Assembly: GCF_008932115.1 (NCBI RefSeq)
Contig: NZ_CP044543.1
Location: forward strand, 4,346,501 to 4,410,500
DNA: 64,000 bases
Source of the DNA: Bradyrhizobium betae
GTDB taxonomy: Bacteria > Pseudomonadota > Alphaproteobacteria > Rhizobiales > Xanthobacteraceae
Direction: 5' to 3'
Positions 7,333-18,000 of this stretch are shown piece by piece (position 1 is the stretch's first letter; every line of letters begins with the position of its first letter). A program made the position numbers and the translations under genes. Below the pieces are notes generated by a model. The model did no database searches, was not told the DNA's origin, and worked only from the letters and a program-made list of their open reading frames with translations.

Positions 7333-8694
7333 ATGAATGACGTCCGATCGATGAACCGCCGCCGCTTTCTGACCCTGAGTGGATCGACGCTTGCAATGCT
7401 CGGAGGCGGGCCCGCCTTGGCCCAGGCCCAGGGGCGGCTTCGCATCGATCCCACGGAGTTTCGGCCGATCCCGATCGCGATCTCCAACTTCGTGCCGGGC
7501 TCGCCCGCCGACGGCGACGTCAGCAACGGCGTCACCCAGGTCATCACCAACAATCTGAAGCGGTCGGGCCTGTTCGCGCCGATCGATCAGGCCGCCTTCA
7601 TCGAGCGCATCAGCAACATCGACGTCGCGCCGCAATTCCAGAACTGGAAGACTCTCAACGCCCAGGCGCTGGTCACCGGCCGCATGACGCGGCAGCAGGA
7701 CGGCCGGCTCAAGGCCGAATTCCGCCTCTGGGACGTCATCACCGGCCAGCAGCTCACCGGCCAGCAATATTTCACCTCGCCGGAATATTGGCGCCGCATC
7801 GCCCACATCATCTCCGATCAGATCTATGAGCAGATGACCGGCGAGAAGGGCTATTTCGACAGCCGCGTCGTGTTCGTCGACGAGACCGGGCCGAAGGAGC
7901 GCCGCGTCAAGCGGCTCGCGATGATGGACCAAGACGGCGCCAATGTGCGTTACCTGACCCGCGGCTCCGATCTCGTGCTGACGCCGCGCTTCTCGCCGAA
8001 CTCGCAAGAGATCACCTACATGGAGTTCGGGCAGGGCGACCCGAAGGTCTATCTCTTCAACATCGAGACCGGCCAGCGCGAGATCGTCGGCAACTTCCCC
8101 GGCATGACCTTCGCGCCACGCTTCTCGCCGGACGGCCAGCGCGTCATCATGAGCCTGCAGCAGGGCGGCAATTCCAACCTGTTCGTGATGGATTTGCGCT
8201 CGCGATCGACCACGCGCCTCACCGACACGCCGGCGATCGACACGTCTCCTTCTTACTCTCCGGATGGCACCCGCATCTGCTTCGAATCCGATCGCGGTGG
8301 CAGGTCGCAGATCTACGTGATGTCGGCGGGCGGTGGAGCTGCGCAGCGCATCTCCTTCTCCAAGGACGACACCAACGCCACCTATTCGACGCCGGTGTGG
8401 TCGCCGCGCGGCGACTACATCGCCTTCACCAGACAGGGCGGCGGGCAATTCTCGATCGGCGTCATGAAGCCGGACGGCAGCGGCGAGCGGCTCCTCACCT
8501 CCGGCTACCACAATGAAGGTCCGACCTTCTCGCCGAACGGCCGCGTGCTGATGTTCTTCCGCGATCCCGGCGGTGCCGGCGGTCCCTCGCTGTTCTCCGT
8601 CGACATCTCCGGCCGCAACGAGCTCAAGGTGCCGACGCCGGGCTTCGCCTCCGACCCGGCCTGGTCGCCGCTGTTGTCCTCCACGCCGGGATAG
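7333..8694 (+). CDS. tolB: TolB, periplasmic beta-propeller of the Tol-Pal system
   Basis: The product is 453 residues from [13 protein letters not shown]. An N-terminal export signal ([26 protein letters not shown]) carries a twin-arginine-like pattern. An alpha/beta domain follows (about 40-165, [13 protein letters not shown]...), then a six-bladed WD40-like propeller with repeated [22 protein letters not shown] and [10 protein letters not shown] motifs. TolB binds Pal and TolA in the periplasm. Starts at 7351 (MNRRRFL) or GTG 7306 are also possible. The gene follows tolA by about 20 bp and is the last of the first tol run. A terminator-like hairpin follows. Confidence 0.94.
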   Translation: MNDVRSMNRRRFLTLSGSTLAMLGGGPALAQAQGRLRIDPTEFRPIPIAISNFVPGSPADGDVSNGVTQVITNNLKRSGLFAPIDQAAFIERISNIDVAPQFQNWKTLNAQALVTGRMTRQQDGRLKAEFRLWDVITGQQLTGQQYFTSPEYWRRIAHIISDQIYEQMTGEKGYFDSRVVFVDETGPKERRVKRLAMMDQDGANVRYLTRGSDLVLTPRFSPNSQEITYMEFGQGDPKVYLFNIETGQREIVGNFPGMTFAPRFSPDGQRVIMSLQQGGNSNLFVMDLRSRSTTRLTDTPAIDTSPSYSPDGTRICFESDRGGRSQIYVMSAGGGAAQRISFSKDDTNATYSTPVWSPRGDYIAFTRQGGGQFSIGVMKPDGSGERLLTSGYHNEGPTFSPNGRVLMFFRDPGGAGGPSLFSVDISGRNELKVPTPGFASDPAWSPLLSSTPG

Positions 8695-8708
8695 CGACAT
8701 CCGGCCTG

Positions 8709-8740
8709 AACGTCGCGCGCTTGGACGCGCGATGTTTTCG
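8709..8740 (+). terminator. Rho-independent terminator after tolB
   Basis: AACGTCGCGCG (8709-8719) pairs with CGCGCGATGTT (8726-8736) with one G-T wobble, closing a 6-nt loop, and is followed by TTTCG. It lies 15 bp after the tolB stop, so it probably ends the tolQRAB transcript. Confidence 0.7.
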
Positions 8741-8945
8741 AAAAACATGCAGAATTTTTCGGGTTTGGTGCGGGAGGCAAGCTTTCCTTCACCTTGTGCC
8801 CGGCAACGCTTGCCTAGTTGCTTGATATTTCAGCAGAAACAGGTTCGCTATTGCCGAAAAACAACTCGACTTTAACGATGTTCCCTCAGAAAGGCTTCAT
8901 CTGGTCTGGGTAAAAGTACGCGCCAAACAGGACGCGTAACAGCCG

Positions 8946-11279
8946 ATGCAACTGGCCGACCAGAAGCAGAGCGATCGAGACGAGCTGGAGCCGATACTCT
9001 ACGCCGCTCTCGTCAACTCTATGGTGCAGAATTTCTGGGCGATCTTCCTTGGCTCGGCCTCGGCGGCCGTGGCCGCGGTCATGACTGCGTTGAAGACCGG
9101 CGACGTCCGGCTGTGGCCGATCGCGTTCGCACTCATCGCTGTCGGCACCGGACGCGCGTTCCAGATGCGGCGCTATGAGAACCGCGCGCACGGGTTGTCG
9201 TTCGAAGAGGCGAGGCACCTGGAGCCGCGCTACTGGATCGGCGCGCTGATCTATGCCGCCGTGCTTGGCCTGTGGGCCTTTGTCGTCATCTATCTCAACG
9301 AGGATGCGGTTGCCGACATGCTCTGTGTCGCGATCGGCATCGGCTACACCGCCGGCGGCGCCGCCCGCAACTATGGCCGGCCGCGGCTGATCCAGTGGCA
9401 CGTCGCGCTCGCCTGCGGGCCGATGTCGATCGCCCTGATGCTGCACGGCGGCTTCTATCACATCGGCCTTGCCGTCCTGCTGATGTTCTTCTTCATCGGC
9501 ATGAAGAACATCAACCTCAGCCTGCATGCGATCTTCGTCAAGGCGCTGACGTCGAGCTTCCGGGAATCCGCGCTGGCGAGCCAGTTCGATACCGCGCTGA
9601 ACAACATGCCGCACGGCCTGTGCATGTTTCGCGCCGACGGACGTCTCGCGGTGATGAACCACCGCTTCGGTGAGCTGATGGCCTTGCCGGAGGACCTGGT
9701 CAAGCGAGGTGCCACCGCCGCCGATATCGTGTCTGCCTGCGTCGCCGCGGGCTCCATCTCGGCGGAGAGCGGCAAACAGATCATGGCCGAGATCGAGCAT
9801 GGGCGGATCCGCGAGATCGTCACCGCCGATCCGGATTCCTCTCGCGGCCGCACGCTGGCCTGGACGTTCCAGCCGATGGCCCGCGGCGGCACCGTGCTGC
9901 TGCTTGAAGACATCACCGAACGTACCAACGCCGAAGCCCGGATCAGTCATCTCGCCCGCTACGACGAGTTGACCGCGCTGCCCAACCGCGTTTCCTTCCG
10001 CGACGAGATCGGGCGGCTGCTGGCGAACGCCCACCATGCCGAGCGCCTCTCCGCATTGCTGTTCGTCGACCTCGACCAGTTCAAGCAGGTCAACGACACG
10101 CTCGGTCATCCCTGCGGCGACCAGCTTCTGTGCGCGGTCGCCAACCGCCTGCGCGAGATGCTCCGGTCCGAGGATTTCGTCGCCCGCTTCGGTGGCGACG
10201 AGTTCGTCGTGTTCCAGCAGAACATCAGCGCGGCCGAAGACGCCGCGAGCCTCGCCCGTCGCATCGTCGAGCGGCTCAGCGAGCGCTACCGCATCGACAA
10301 TCATCTGGTCGAGATCGGCGCCAGCGTCGGCATCGCGCTGACCTCGCCGGATGGCGCCGTCAGCGCCGACACCCTGCTCAAGAACGCCGACATGGCGCTC
10401 TACCGCGCCAAGGCCGACGGCCGTGGCACCTTCTGCTTCTTCCGCGACGAGATGGCGGCGACCGTCGAGGCCCGCCGCATCCTCGAGCTCGACCTGCGCA
10501 AGGCGCTCGCCAACGAGGAGTTCGAGCTGTTCTACCAGCCGCTCGTCAACCTCAAGACCGGCAAGATCACCACTTGCGAGGCACTGCTGCGCTGGAATCA
10601 TCCGGTGCGCGGTACGGTCTCGCCGGTCGACATCATTCCGGTCGCCGAGGACATGGGCCTGATCGTCGATCTCGGCCGCTGGATCCTGCGCCGCGCCTGC
10701 ATGGAATGCATGAACTGGCCGGACGGCGTCAGCGTCGCCGTCAACTTCTCGCCGCAGCAATTCCACCAGCGCGACGTGCTCAGCGAAATCCGCTACGCAC
10801 TCGAGGTCTCCGGCCTCCCGGCCCATCGCCTCGAGATCGAGATCACCGAATCCTCGCTGCTGCGTAACACCCAGCTCACCCATGACATCCTGTCGCAACT
10901 GCATGCGTTGGGCGTGCGCATCTCGCTGGACGATTTCGGCACCGGCTATTCGAGCCTCAGCTATCTCCACAATTTCCCGATGCAGAAGGTCAAGATCGAC
11001 CGCTCTTTCCTCGAGGGCATCGACACCGACCGGCCGCTGACGCTGCTGCGCGGCGTCGCGCGCCTGTCCGCCGACCTCGGCATGGCGGTCGTGGTCGAGG
11101 GCATCGAGACCAACGAGCAGCTCGAGCTGATCAGCGCCGACGGCACCGTCTCGGAGGCGCAGGGCTATTTGTTCAGCCGTCCGGTGCCTGCGGTGCGTAT
11201 GCGCCAGCTCCTCAACGCCTCGCATGGACGGCGTGGGGACAGCCTGCTCCAGGTCGTCGTCTCGCGCTCCTTTGCCTGA
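8946..11279 (+). CDS. Membrane-bound PAS-GGDEF-EAL c-di-GMP protein
   Basis: The product is 777 residues. Five to six hydrophobic segments fill residues 25-195. A PAS-like domain (FDTALNNMPHGLCMFRADGRLAVMN) covers about 215-325. The GGDEF domain has an intact GGDEF at 416-420 and an inhibitory-site RSED five residues before it. The EAL domain has EAL at 545-547 plus EITES, DDFGTGYSS, KIDRSF and VVEGIET. Both catalytic sites look complete, so it could make or degrade cyclic di-GMP. It lies between tolB and pal, downstream of a terminator, and so probably has its own promoter. The signal sensed is unknown. Confidence 0.92.
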   Translation: MQLADQKQSDRDELEPILYAALVNSMVQNFWAIFLGSASAAVAAVMTALKTGDVRLWPIAFALIAVGTGRAFQMRRYENRAHGLSFEEARHLEPRYWIGALIYAAVLGLWAFVVIYLNEDAVADMLCVAIGIGYTAGGAARNYGRPRLIQWHVALACGPMSIALMLHGGFYHIGLAVLLMFFFIGMKNINLSLHAIFVKALTSSFRESALASQFDTALNNMPHGLCMFRADGRLAVMNHRFGELMALPEDLVKRGATAADIVSACVAAGSISAESGKQIMAEIEHGRIREIVTADPDSSRGRTLAWTFQPMARGGTVLLLEDITERTNAEARISHLARYDELTALPNRVSFRDEIGRLLANAHHAERLSALLFVDLDQFKQVNDTLGHPCGDQLLCAVANRLREMLRSEDFVARFGGDEFVVFQQNISAAEDAASLARRIVERLSERYRIDNHLVEIGASVGIALTSPDGAVSADTLLKNADMALYRAKADGRGTFCFFRDEMAATVEARRILELDLRKALANEEFELFYQPLVNLKTGKITTCEALLRWNHPVRGTVSPVDIIPVAEDMGLIVDLGRWILRRACMECMNWPDGVSVAVNFSPQQFHQRDVLSEIRYALEVSGLPAHRLEIEITESSLLRNTQLTHDILSQLHALGVRISLDDFGTGYSSLSYLHNFPMQKVKIDRSFLEGIDTDRPLTLLRGVARLSADLGMAVVVEGIETNEQLELISADGTVSEAQGYLFSRPVPAVRMRQLLNASHGRRGDSLLQVVVSRSFA

Positions 11280-11472
11280 CGCGACATCGGAAAACTTCCC
11301 GTCATTTCAGACTGTTGCTGGCGCTACGTAGTGCTACGGAGGTTAACCCTAACCGTTCGATTGCTTTGCATACTTGTTAAGAAGGTGTTAATAAATGATC
11401 ACGCCCGCGCAAGTTGTCCTGTGCGAATTGCCTTGAGACCGGCGCATCGTGAGTGGTGGGTAAGGAGTTGGA

Positions 11473-12198
11473 ATGCAGTCCTCAGCCAGATCTGTCATTT
11501 CGGCTGTTGGACGTGGAGCGGAGCTCCTGACCGACGTCGATTACCATCTCGCGGAAACGGCCGCGGAGAAGGAAGAGATCTACAACCTCCGCTACCGCGC
11601 CTATCTGCGTGAGGGCGCCGTCAAGGAATCCCCGGAAGCCCGGGTCACCGACCACTACGACGAACTGCCGAACGCCTGGACCTTCGGCGTCTACCTCCGT
11701 GGCCAGCTCTGCAGCTCGGTGCGCATCAGCGTGCTGACCTCGGAGTGGCGCGAGTCCACTTCGGCCGATGTCTTCCCGGAGATCCTGATGCCGCGGCTGG
11801 ATCGCGGGGAGGTCATGATCGATCCGACACGTTTCGTTGCCGATCCGGACCAGGTGAAGCGGGTTCCGGAATTGCCCTATCTGACCACTCGGCTCGCCTA
11901 CATGGCGTGCGAGCATTTCAATGCCGATCTCGGCCTTGCCATCGTGCGTTCCGAGCACCAGGCGTTTTACCGCCGGGTGTTCCTGCATGAGACCATTGCC
12001 GAGCCACGGCTCGTTCCGGGGCTCACCAAGTCGTTTGGCCTGATGGCGGCGGACTTCCCGACCTTCCGCAAGAAGGTATTCGAGCGCTATCCGATCATGC
12101 GATCCACTGCCTTCGAGCGGCGGATGCTGTTCGGGCGGGGTGGCCAGCGCCAGGTCCCGCAGCGGCCTGTGCTGGTGGCGGACGCCGCTCACGTTTAA
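11473..12198 (+). CDS. N-acyl amino acid synthase (FeeM-type) / acyltransferase
   Basis: The product is 241 residues. EIYNLRYRAYLREGAV near residue 35 and the later pattern VMIDPTRFVADPD...LPYLTTRLAYMACEHFNADLGLAIVRSEHQAFYRRVFLHETIAEPRLVPGLTKSFGLMAADF match the FeeM-like acyltransferase group, which shares the fold of acyl-homoserine-lactone synthases and GNATs. Characterised FeeM uses acyl-carrier protein to make long-chain N-acyl amino acids such as N-acyl tyrosine. No acyl-ACP or product gene is visible beside it. It sits between the GGDEF-EAL gene and pal. The substrate is not deducible from sequence. Confidence 0.78.
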   Translation: MQSSARSVISAVGRGAELLTDVDYHLAETAAEKEEIYNLRYRAYLREGAVKESPEARVTDHYDELPNAWTFGVYLRGQLCSSVRISVLTSEWRESTSADVFPEILMPRLDRGEVMIDPTRFVADPDQVKRVPELPYLTTRLAYMACEHFNADLGLAIVRSEHQAFYRRVFLHETIAEPRLVPGLTKSFGLMAADFPTFRKKVFERYPIMRSTAFERRMLFGRGGQRQVPQRPVLVADAAHV

Positions 12199-12407
12199 AG
12201 TCCGCGCCGGCGTGGTCACGGGCCGGGCCCCATGCCTTTCGGCCGCAACTCCCGTCGCAGCGCATCACACCGTGGGCTAAAATTCCGGCAAAACCGGCGT
12301 CGTTGCCGGCGATCGCGGCTTGCCTTCACCCTCGCGCCACATTTACAACCCATTAACCATGGCGGGTGCTTTTCGCTGGTTGGGGGCATTTGACCGGCTG
12401 GAGCAAG

Positions 12408-12429
12408 GTTCCGTCAAGGTTGACGGAAC
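12408..12429. promoter_or_regulatory. Perfect 10-bp-arm inverted repeat upstream of pal
   Basis: GTTCCGTCAA (12408-12417) and TTGACGGAAC (12420-12429) form a perfect inverted repeat with a 2-bp centre (GG). The short centre favours a protein-binding site over a hairpin. It lies 66 bp before the pal start codon, in the expected promoter region. The regulator is unknown. Confidence 0.5.
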
Positions 12430-12494
12430 GTTCGCTTAACCAACCCCCTGTAGACCCGATGGCAGTGGACGAACGTGAGCGTGGAGGCTCCGGA

Positions 12495-12983
12495 ATGAAA
12501 TACCCTATGCGCATCCTCCAGGGATTGAAGCTGGCTGCGGTGGTCGCAATCGCGCTGTCGATGGGCGCCTGCGCCAACAAGAATGCTGCGACGGATGCGA
12601 TGGCCAACGCGGCGACGCCGGGCAGCCAGCAGGACTTCGTCGTCAACGTGGGTGACCGCGTGTTCTTCGAGAGCGACCAGACCGATCTGACCCCGCAGGC
12701 GATCGTGACCCTGGAGAAGCAGGCGCAGTGGCTGCAGAGCTACCCGCGCTACTCCTTCACCATCGAAGGTCATGCCGACGAGCGCGGCACCCGCGAATAC
12801 AACATCGCGCTCGGCGCCCGCCGCGCCCAGTCGGTGCGTTCGTTCCTCGCCTCGCGCGGCATCGATCCGAACCGCATGCGCACGATCTCCTACGGCAAGG
12901 AGCGGCCGGTCGCCGTCTGTAACGACATCTCCTGCTGGTCGCAGAACCGTCGCGCCGTGACCGTGCTGAACGCGAGCTCCTGA
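12495..12983 (+). CDS. pal: Pal, peptidoglycan-associated lipoprotein
   Basis: The product is 162 residues from MKYPMRILQG. The signal peptide ends in ALSMGAC, a lipobox with Cys at about residue 24, so the protein is lipid-anchored to the outer membrane. An OmpA-like domain follows (about 50-160) with the peptidoglycan-binding pattern TIEGHADERGTREYNIALGARRAQSVRSFLASRGI. Pal links the outer membrane to the cell wall and is pulled by TolB/TolA. Upstream in-frame codons run through the palindromic site and the promoter region, so the ATG at 12495 is preferred. A strong terminator follows. Confidence 0.95.
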   Translation: MKYPMRILQGLKLAAVVAIALSMGACANKNAATDAMANAATPGSQQDFVVNVGDRVFFESDQTDLTPQAIVTLEKQAQWLQSYPRYSFTIEGHADERGTREYNIALGARRAQSVRSFLASRGIDPNRMRTISYGKERPVAVCNDISCWSQNRRAVTVLNASS

Positions 12984-13024
12984 GACTTCAGTCAGGCACC
13001 GTTCATCTTCAGAAACCGATCATG

Positions 13025-13056
13025 CCGGCGCCCTCTCGGGCGCCGGTTTCGTTTCA
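13025..13056 (+). terminator. Rho-independent terminator after pal
   Basis: CCGGCGCCC (13025-13033), loop TCTC, GGGCGCCGG (13038-13046), then TTTCGTTTC. The perfect 9-bp GC stem lies about 40 bp after the pal stop. It shows that cpoB is transcribed separately, or by read-through. Confidence 0.8.
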
Positions 13057-13171
13057 GCAATCTGTGACCGAAACCCCGTGGTGCCAGTCACATTTTTGGC
13101 GTAGTGCCTTTCAAAGTGTGGCGCGCCGCATGTTCCGTCGCAGATCATTTCGTTTTCGTCGTCAGGGCAAG

Positions 13172-14218
13172 ATGTCATCCAGATCCAAGGTCTTTTCCGG
13201 CACCGTGGCGATCGCCGCGCTTCTCTCGATGGGCTCGCCTTCTTTCGCTCAGTCGGACGATGACCCGGAGATGCGGATCGAGCGGCTGGAGAACCAGCTG
13301 CGCCAGCTCACCGGTCAGAACGAAGAGCTGCAATATCGCAACCGTCAGCTCGAAGAGCGGCTGCGGGCGGTCGAGGGCGGCGCGCAAGGCGCGGCGCCCG
13401 GACAGGCGCCGGCGCAGCCCAATGTCGCCGCGATGCCGCCTGCTCAGGTCGCGCCGTCCTACCGTCAGCAGCAGCCTGCCCAGCCGAACTACGAGCAGCC
13501 CCAGATCGCGGCTCCCGCGCCGATCGTTCAGGAGCAGCCGGCGCCCGGTGCCCCCGGTAGCCGTCGCCGCGGCGATGCCTTTGATCCGGGCCAGAATCCG
13601 AGTGCGCCCGGCGCGCCGCGCGCGCTCGGCGGCGGACAGCAGCCGATGCCGGCAGGTCCCCAGGTCGGCGCGCCCGGCGGCCGCAACGCCGGCGAGCCGC
13701 TCGATCTCGGCAACACCGGTGGTCGCTATCCGCAGGCCGCAGCGCCTGCCCAGCCGGCCTATCCGCCGGCTCAGCCTGGCTATCCCGCGCCGGCCGGAGG
13801 CGCCGGCCCTGGCCTGACCACGCTGCCGCCCTCGGCAACGCCGCGCGACGAGTTCGACCTCGGCATCGGCTACATGCAGCGCAAGGACTATGCGCTCGCC
13901 GAGCAGACCATGAAGAATTTCGCGCAGAAATACCCTGGCGACCCGCTGCTCGGGGACGCGCAATACTGGCTCGGCGAGAGCTACTTCCAGCGCCAGCAAT
14001 ATCGCGACTCCGCGGAAGCCTTCCTCGCCGTCACCACCAAATACGACAAATCGGCCAAGGCGCCGGATGCCCTGCTGCGGCTCGGCCAGTCGCTGGCCGC
14101 GCTGAAGGAGAAGGAGGCCGCCTGCGCCGCCTTCGGCGAGGTTGGCCGCAAATTTCCGCGCGCCTCCGCCGGCGTCAAGGCTGCGGTCGATCGCGAGCAG
14201 AAGCGGGTGAAGTGCTGA
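13172..14218 (+). CDS. cpoB: CpoB (YbgF), Tol-Pal-associated TPR protein
   Basis: The product is 348 residues from MSSRSKVFSG, with AGGGC as ribosome binding site. The start at 13130 is also possible; the longer frame from 13022 overlaps the pal terminator and is unlikely. The signal peptide ends near SPSFAQS. A coiled-coil trimerisation region (MRIERLENQLRQLTGQNEELQYRNRQLEERLRAVE) is followed by a Pro/Ala/Gln/Gly-rich linker of about 150 residues. A C-terminal TPR domain (DEFDLGIGYMQRKDYALAEQTMKNF...AKAPDALLRLGQSLAAL) ends it. CpoB coordinates peptidoglycan synthesis with outer-membrane constriction. The linker is longer than in E. coli. Confidence 0.92.
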   Translation: MSSRSKVFSGTVAIAALLSMGSPSFAQSDDDPEMRIERLENQLRQLTGQNEELQYRNRQLEERLRAVEGGAQGAAPGQAPAQPNVAAMPPAQVAPSYRQQQPAQPNYEQPQIAAPAPIVQEQPAPGAPGSRRRGDAFDPGQNPSAPGAPRALGGGQQPMPAGPQVGAPGGRNAGEPLDLGNTGGRYPQAAAPAQPAYPPAQPGYPAPAGGAGPGLTTLPPSATPRDEFDLGIGYMQRKDYALAEQTMKNFAQKYPGDPLLGDAQYWLGESYFQRQQYRDSAEAFLAVTTKYDKSAKAPDALLRLGQSLAALKEKEAACAAFGEVGRKFPRASAGVKAAVDREQKRVKC

Positions 14219-14242
14219 TCCGCTGACAAGGCGGATCAGTTT
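14215..14242 (+). terminator. Terminator overlapping the cpoB stop codon
   Basis: CTGATCCGC (14215-14223) pairs perfectly with GCGGATCAG (14231-14239) around a 7-nt loop and is followed by TTT. The stem includes the cpoB TGA. The short U-run makes termination partial at best, so tilS may be reached by read-through. Confidence 0.55.
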
Positions 14243-14282
14243 GCGCTAAACAGTCGGTCCATCCGCGGACGATTGCAGCGTC

Positions 14283-15353
14283 ATGTCAGACGACGACAAT
14301 TCGCCGATCTCGGCGCGCGCGGCGAAGCAACTCTTCGCCGAGCTCAAGGGCTCACCGGCACTGGTGCTCGCGGTCTCCGGCGGGCCGGACTCGGTCGCGC
14401 TGATGTGGCTCGCCGCGCGCTGGCGGCGCAGCCTTTCGCGCGGCCCGCACCTCACCGTCGTCACCGTCGATCACGGCCTGCGGCCGGAAGCGGCCCGCGA
14501 GGCGCGCGAGGTCAAGCGCCTGGCAACGGAGCTCGGCCTGACCCACCAGACGCTGCGCTGGCGCGGTGTGAAGCCGACGACGGGACTGCCGGCGGCCGCG
14601 CGCGAGGCGCGCTACCGCCTGCTCGCGCAGGCCGCGCGCAAGGCCGGCGCGAGCCATGTGCTGACCGCCCATACCCGCGACGACCAGGCCGAGACCCTGT
14701 TGATGCGCCTCGTTCGTGGCAGCGGACTTGCCGGGCTGTCGGCGATGGCGCGCCGCACCGAGCGCCACGGCATCGTCCTGGCGCGCCCGCTGCTCGATGT
14801 GCCGAAGTCGCAGCTCGTCGCGACCTTGAAGCGCGCGAAGATCGGCTTTGCCGACGATCCCACCAATCGCGACACCGCCTTCACCCGGCCGCGGCTGCGC
14901 GCGCTGCTGCCGCAGCTCGCAACCGAAGGCGGCGATGCCCGCACGCTGGCGCGGCTCGCGGTGCGGCTGGCGCGCGCCAATGCGGCGGTCGAGGTGCTGG
15001 TCGATGGCGCCGAGCGCTTCCTCCAGCTCCGGGCGCGCGGCGATGCGCCGCAGGCGGGCAGTCGGAGCTATGAAGCATCTGCGTTTGCCGCCCTGCCGGA
15101 GGAGGTTCGGCTGCGGCTTCTGCTGCGGGCCGTCAATGCCCTGGGACATGAGGGGCCGGCGGAACTCGGCAAGGTCGAGACCCTCATGGCCGCGCTCGAT
15201 GAGGCCATCGCCGCAAGGTCCCCTGCAGTCGCAACTGGCCGTGCGATCCTGAAGCAGACCCTTGCGGGAGCCTTGATCAGCTTAACCGGGGGGCGTATCC
15301 ACGTCGCGCCGGCGCCGGCCCGACGGTCCAAGGGGACTTACGAGGGGACCTGA
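14283..15353 (+). CDS. tilS: TilS, tRNA(Ile)-lysidine synthase
   Basis: The product is 356 residues. The P-loop motif SGGPDS (residues 32-37) of N-type ATP pyrophosphatases is present, with VDHGLRPEAAREA and HTRDDQAETLLMRLVRGSGLAGLSAM further on. TilS converts C34 of the tRNA-Ile CAU anticodon to lysidine, which sets its AUA specificity and is essential. The C-terminal domain is shorter than in E. coli (432 residues), as is common in alphaproteobacteria. The gene lies between cpoB and ftsH, a common order in Rhizobiales. Confidence 0.94.
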   Translation: MSDDDNSPISARAAKQLFAELKGSPALVLAVSGGPDSVALMWLAARWRRSLSRGPHLTVVTVDHGLRPEAAREAREVKRLATELGLTHQTLRWRGVKPTTGLPAAAREARYRLLAQAARKAGASHVLTAHTRDDQAETLLMRLVRGSGLAGLSAMARRTERHGIVLARPLLDVPKSQLVATLKRAKIGFADDPTNRDTAFTRPRLRALLPQLATEGGDARTLARLAVRLARANAAVEVLVDGAERFLQLRARGDAPQAGSRSYEASAFAALPEEVRLRLLLRAVNALGHEGPAELGKVETLMAALDEAIAARSPAVATGRAILKQTLAGALISLTGGRIHVAPAPARRSKGTYEGT

Positions 15354-15643
15354 ACGGCAGATGAGGGCGGACCATGACACCGGCCGTTTCCGCCATGCGC
15401 CGTCAGGACACCTTAACCAGGCAGGAAAAACCCCGGATCAGCCGCCATTATTTCAGCGGGAATCGCTCTAAGATGGGCTAAATAGTCCCATCTCGTTCCC
15501 TTGGCAGCGACCGGGGCGGCACCTAGATTGTATGCGTCCAACCGAGAGGATTCCTTTGGGATTTCCTCGCGCTGCCCAAGTAGATGACCAAGTAAACGAC
15601 GAAGGATCAGGGCCGCGATCCGCGCGACCACGAAGGAAGATCG

Positions 15644-17566
<1,923 letters not shown>

Positions 17567-17591
17567 CGAGAAGCAGTTCATCGAATTGAAA

Positions 17592-17620
17592 AACGCGGCG
17601 GAAACGCCGCGTTTTTTGTT
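17592..17620 (+). terminator. Rho-independent terminator after ftsH
   Basis: ACGCGGCG (17593-17600), tetraloop GAAA, CGCCGCGT (17605-17612), then a run of T. This is a textbook terminator 25 bp after the ftsH stop. Confidence 0.93.
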
Positions 17621-18000
17621 GGCTTGCACCCGGCTCTAGCGTCCCGGACGCAGCGCGTCCGGGACACGAGAGCACGCGCGCGCTTTGCCCCCTACGACGC
17701 GCTGGAAATAGCCCCCTTCGCCGCCCACCAGTCCGCGCCCTCTGCAATAAATGATTGAACCGCAGGGCATATGCACGGCTTTGGGCAGATAGACCGCTGA
17801 TTTGGCTTCATACTGCATCGCAAGCGAATCGATCTCGCCATCAGGCCGGCTGGGGTCACTGAACGTATTCCTATTGTGGAAAATGAGCCGATGCCGGTTC
17901 GGAACGCGGTCGTCACCGATGCGATGACAGGCTCAGGAGGGATCCTTCGATCTCGTCAGCCGGCCGTCGTTGGCAGGACAGGCCTGCCCGGGGCTCCGCG
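17621..18000. other. Intergenic region between ftsH and the sensor kinase
   Basis: No confident gene lies in these 380 bp. A 60-codon minus-strand frame (17636-17818) encodes a peptide with two internal Cys and no recognisable domain, and the overlapping frame ends in ADWWAAKGAISSAS. Either could be a decayed gene. I saw no repeat or clear promoter. Confidence 0.4.

Noticed and set aside
6323..7396. Long minus-strand frame opposite tolA
   Set aside because: It is the complement of a Lys/Glu/Pro-rich coding region. It encodes Leu/Arg-rich low-complexity sequence and has no start signal or domain.
8886..11225. A 779-residue minus-strand frame opposite the GGDEF-EAL gene
   Set aside because: High-GC genes often leave open frames on the other strand. 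The plus-strand product has clear domains; this one has none.
17636..17818. A 60-codon minus-strand frame after ftsH
   Set aside because: No domain, no clear ribosome binding site, and an overlapping frame looks equally good. It could be a relic, but support is too weak.
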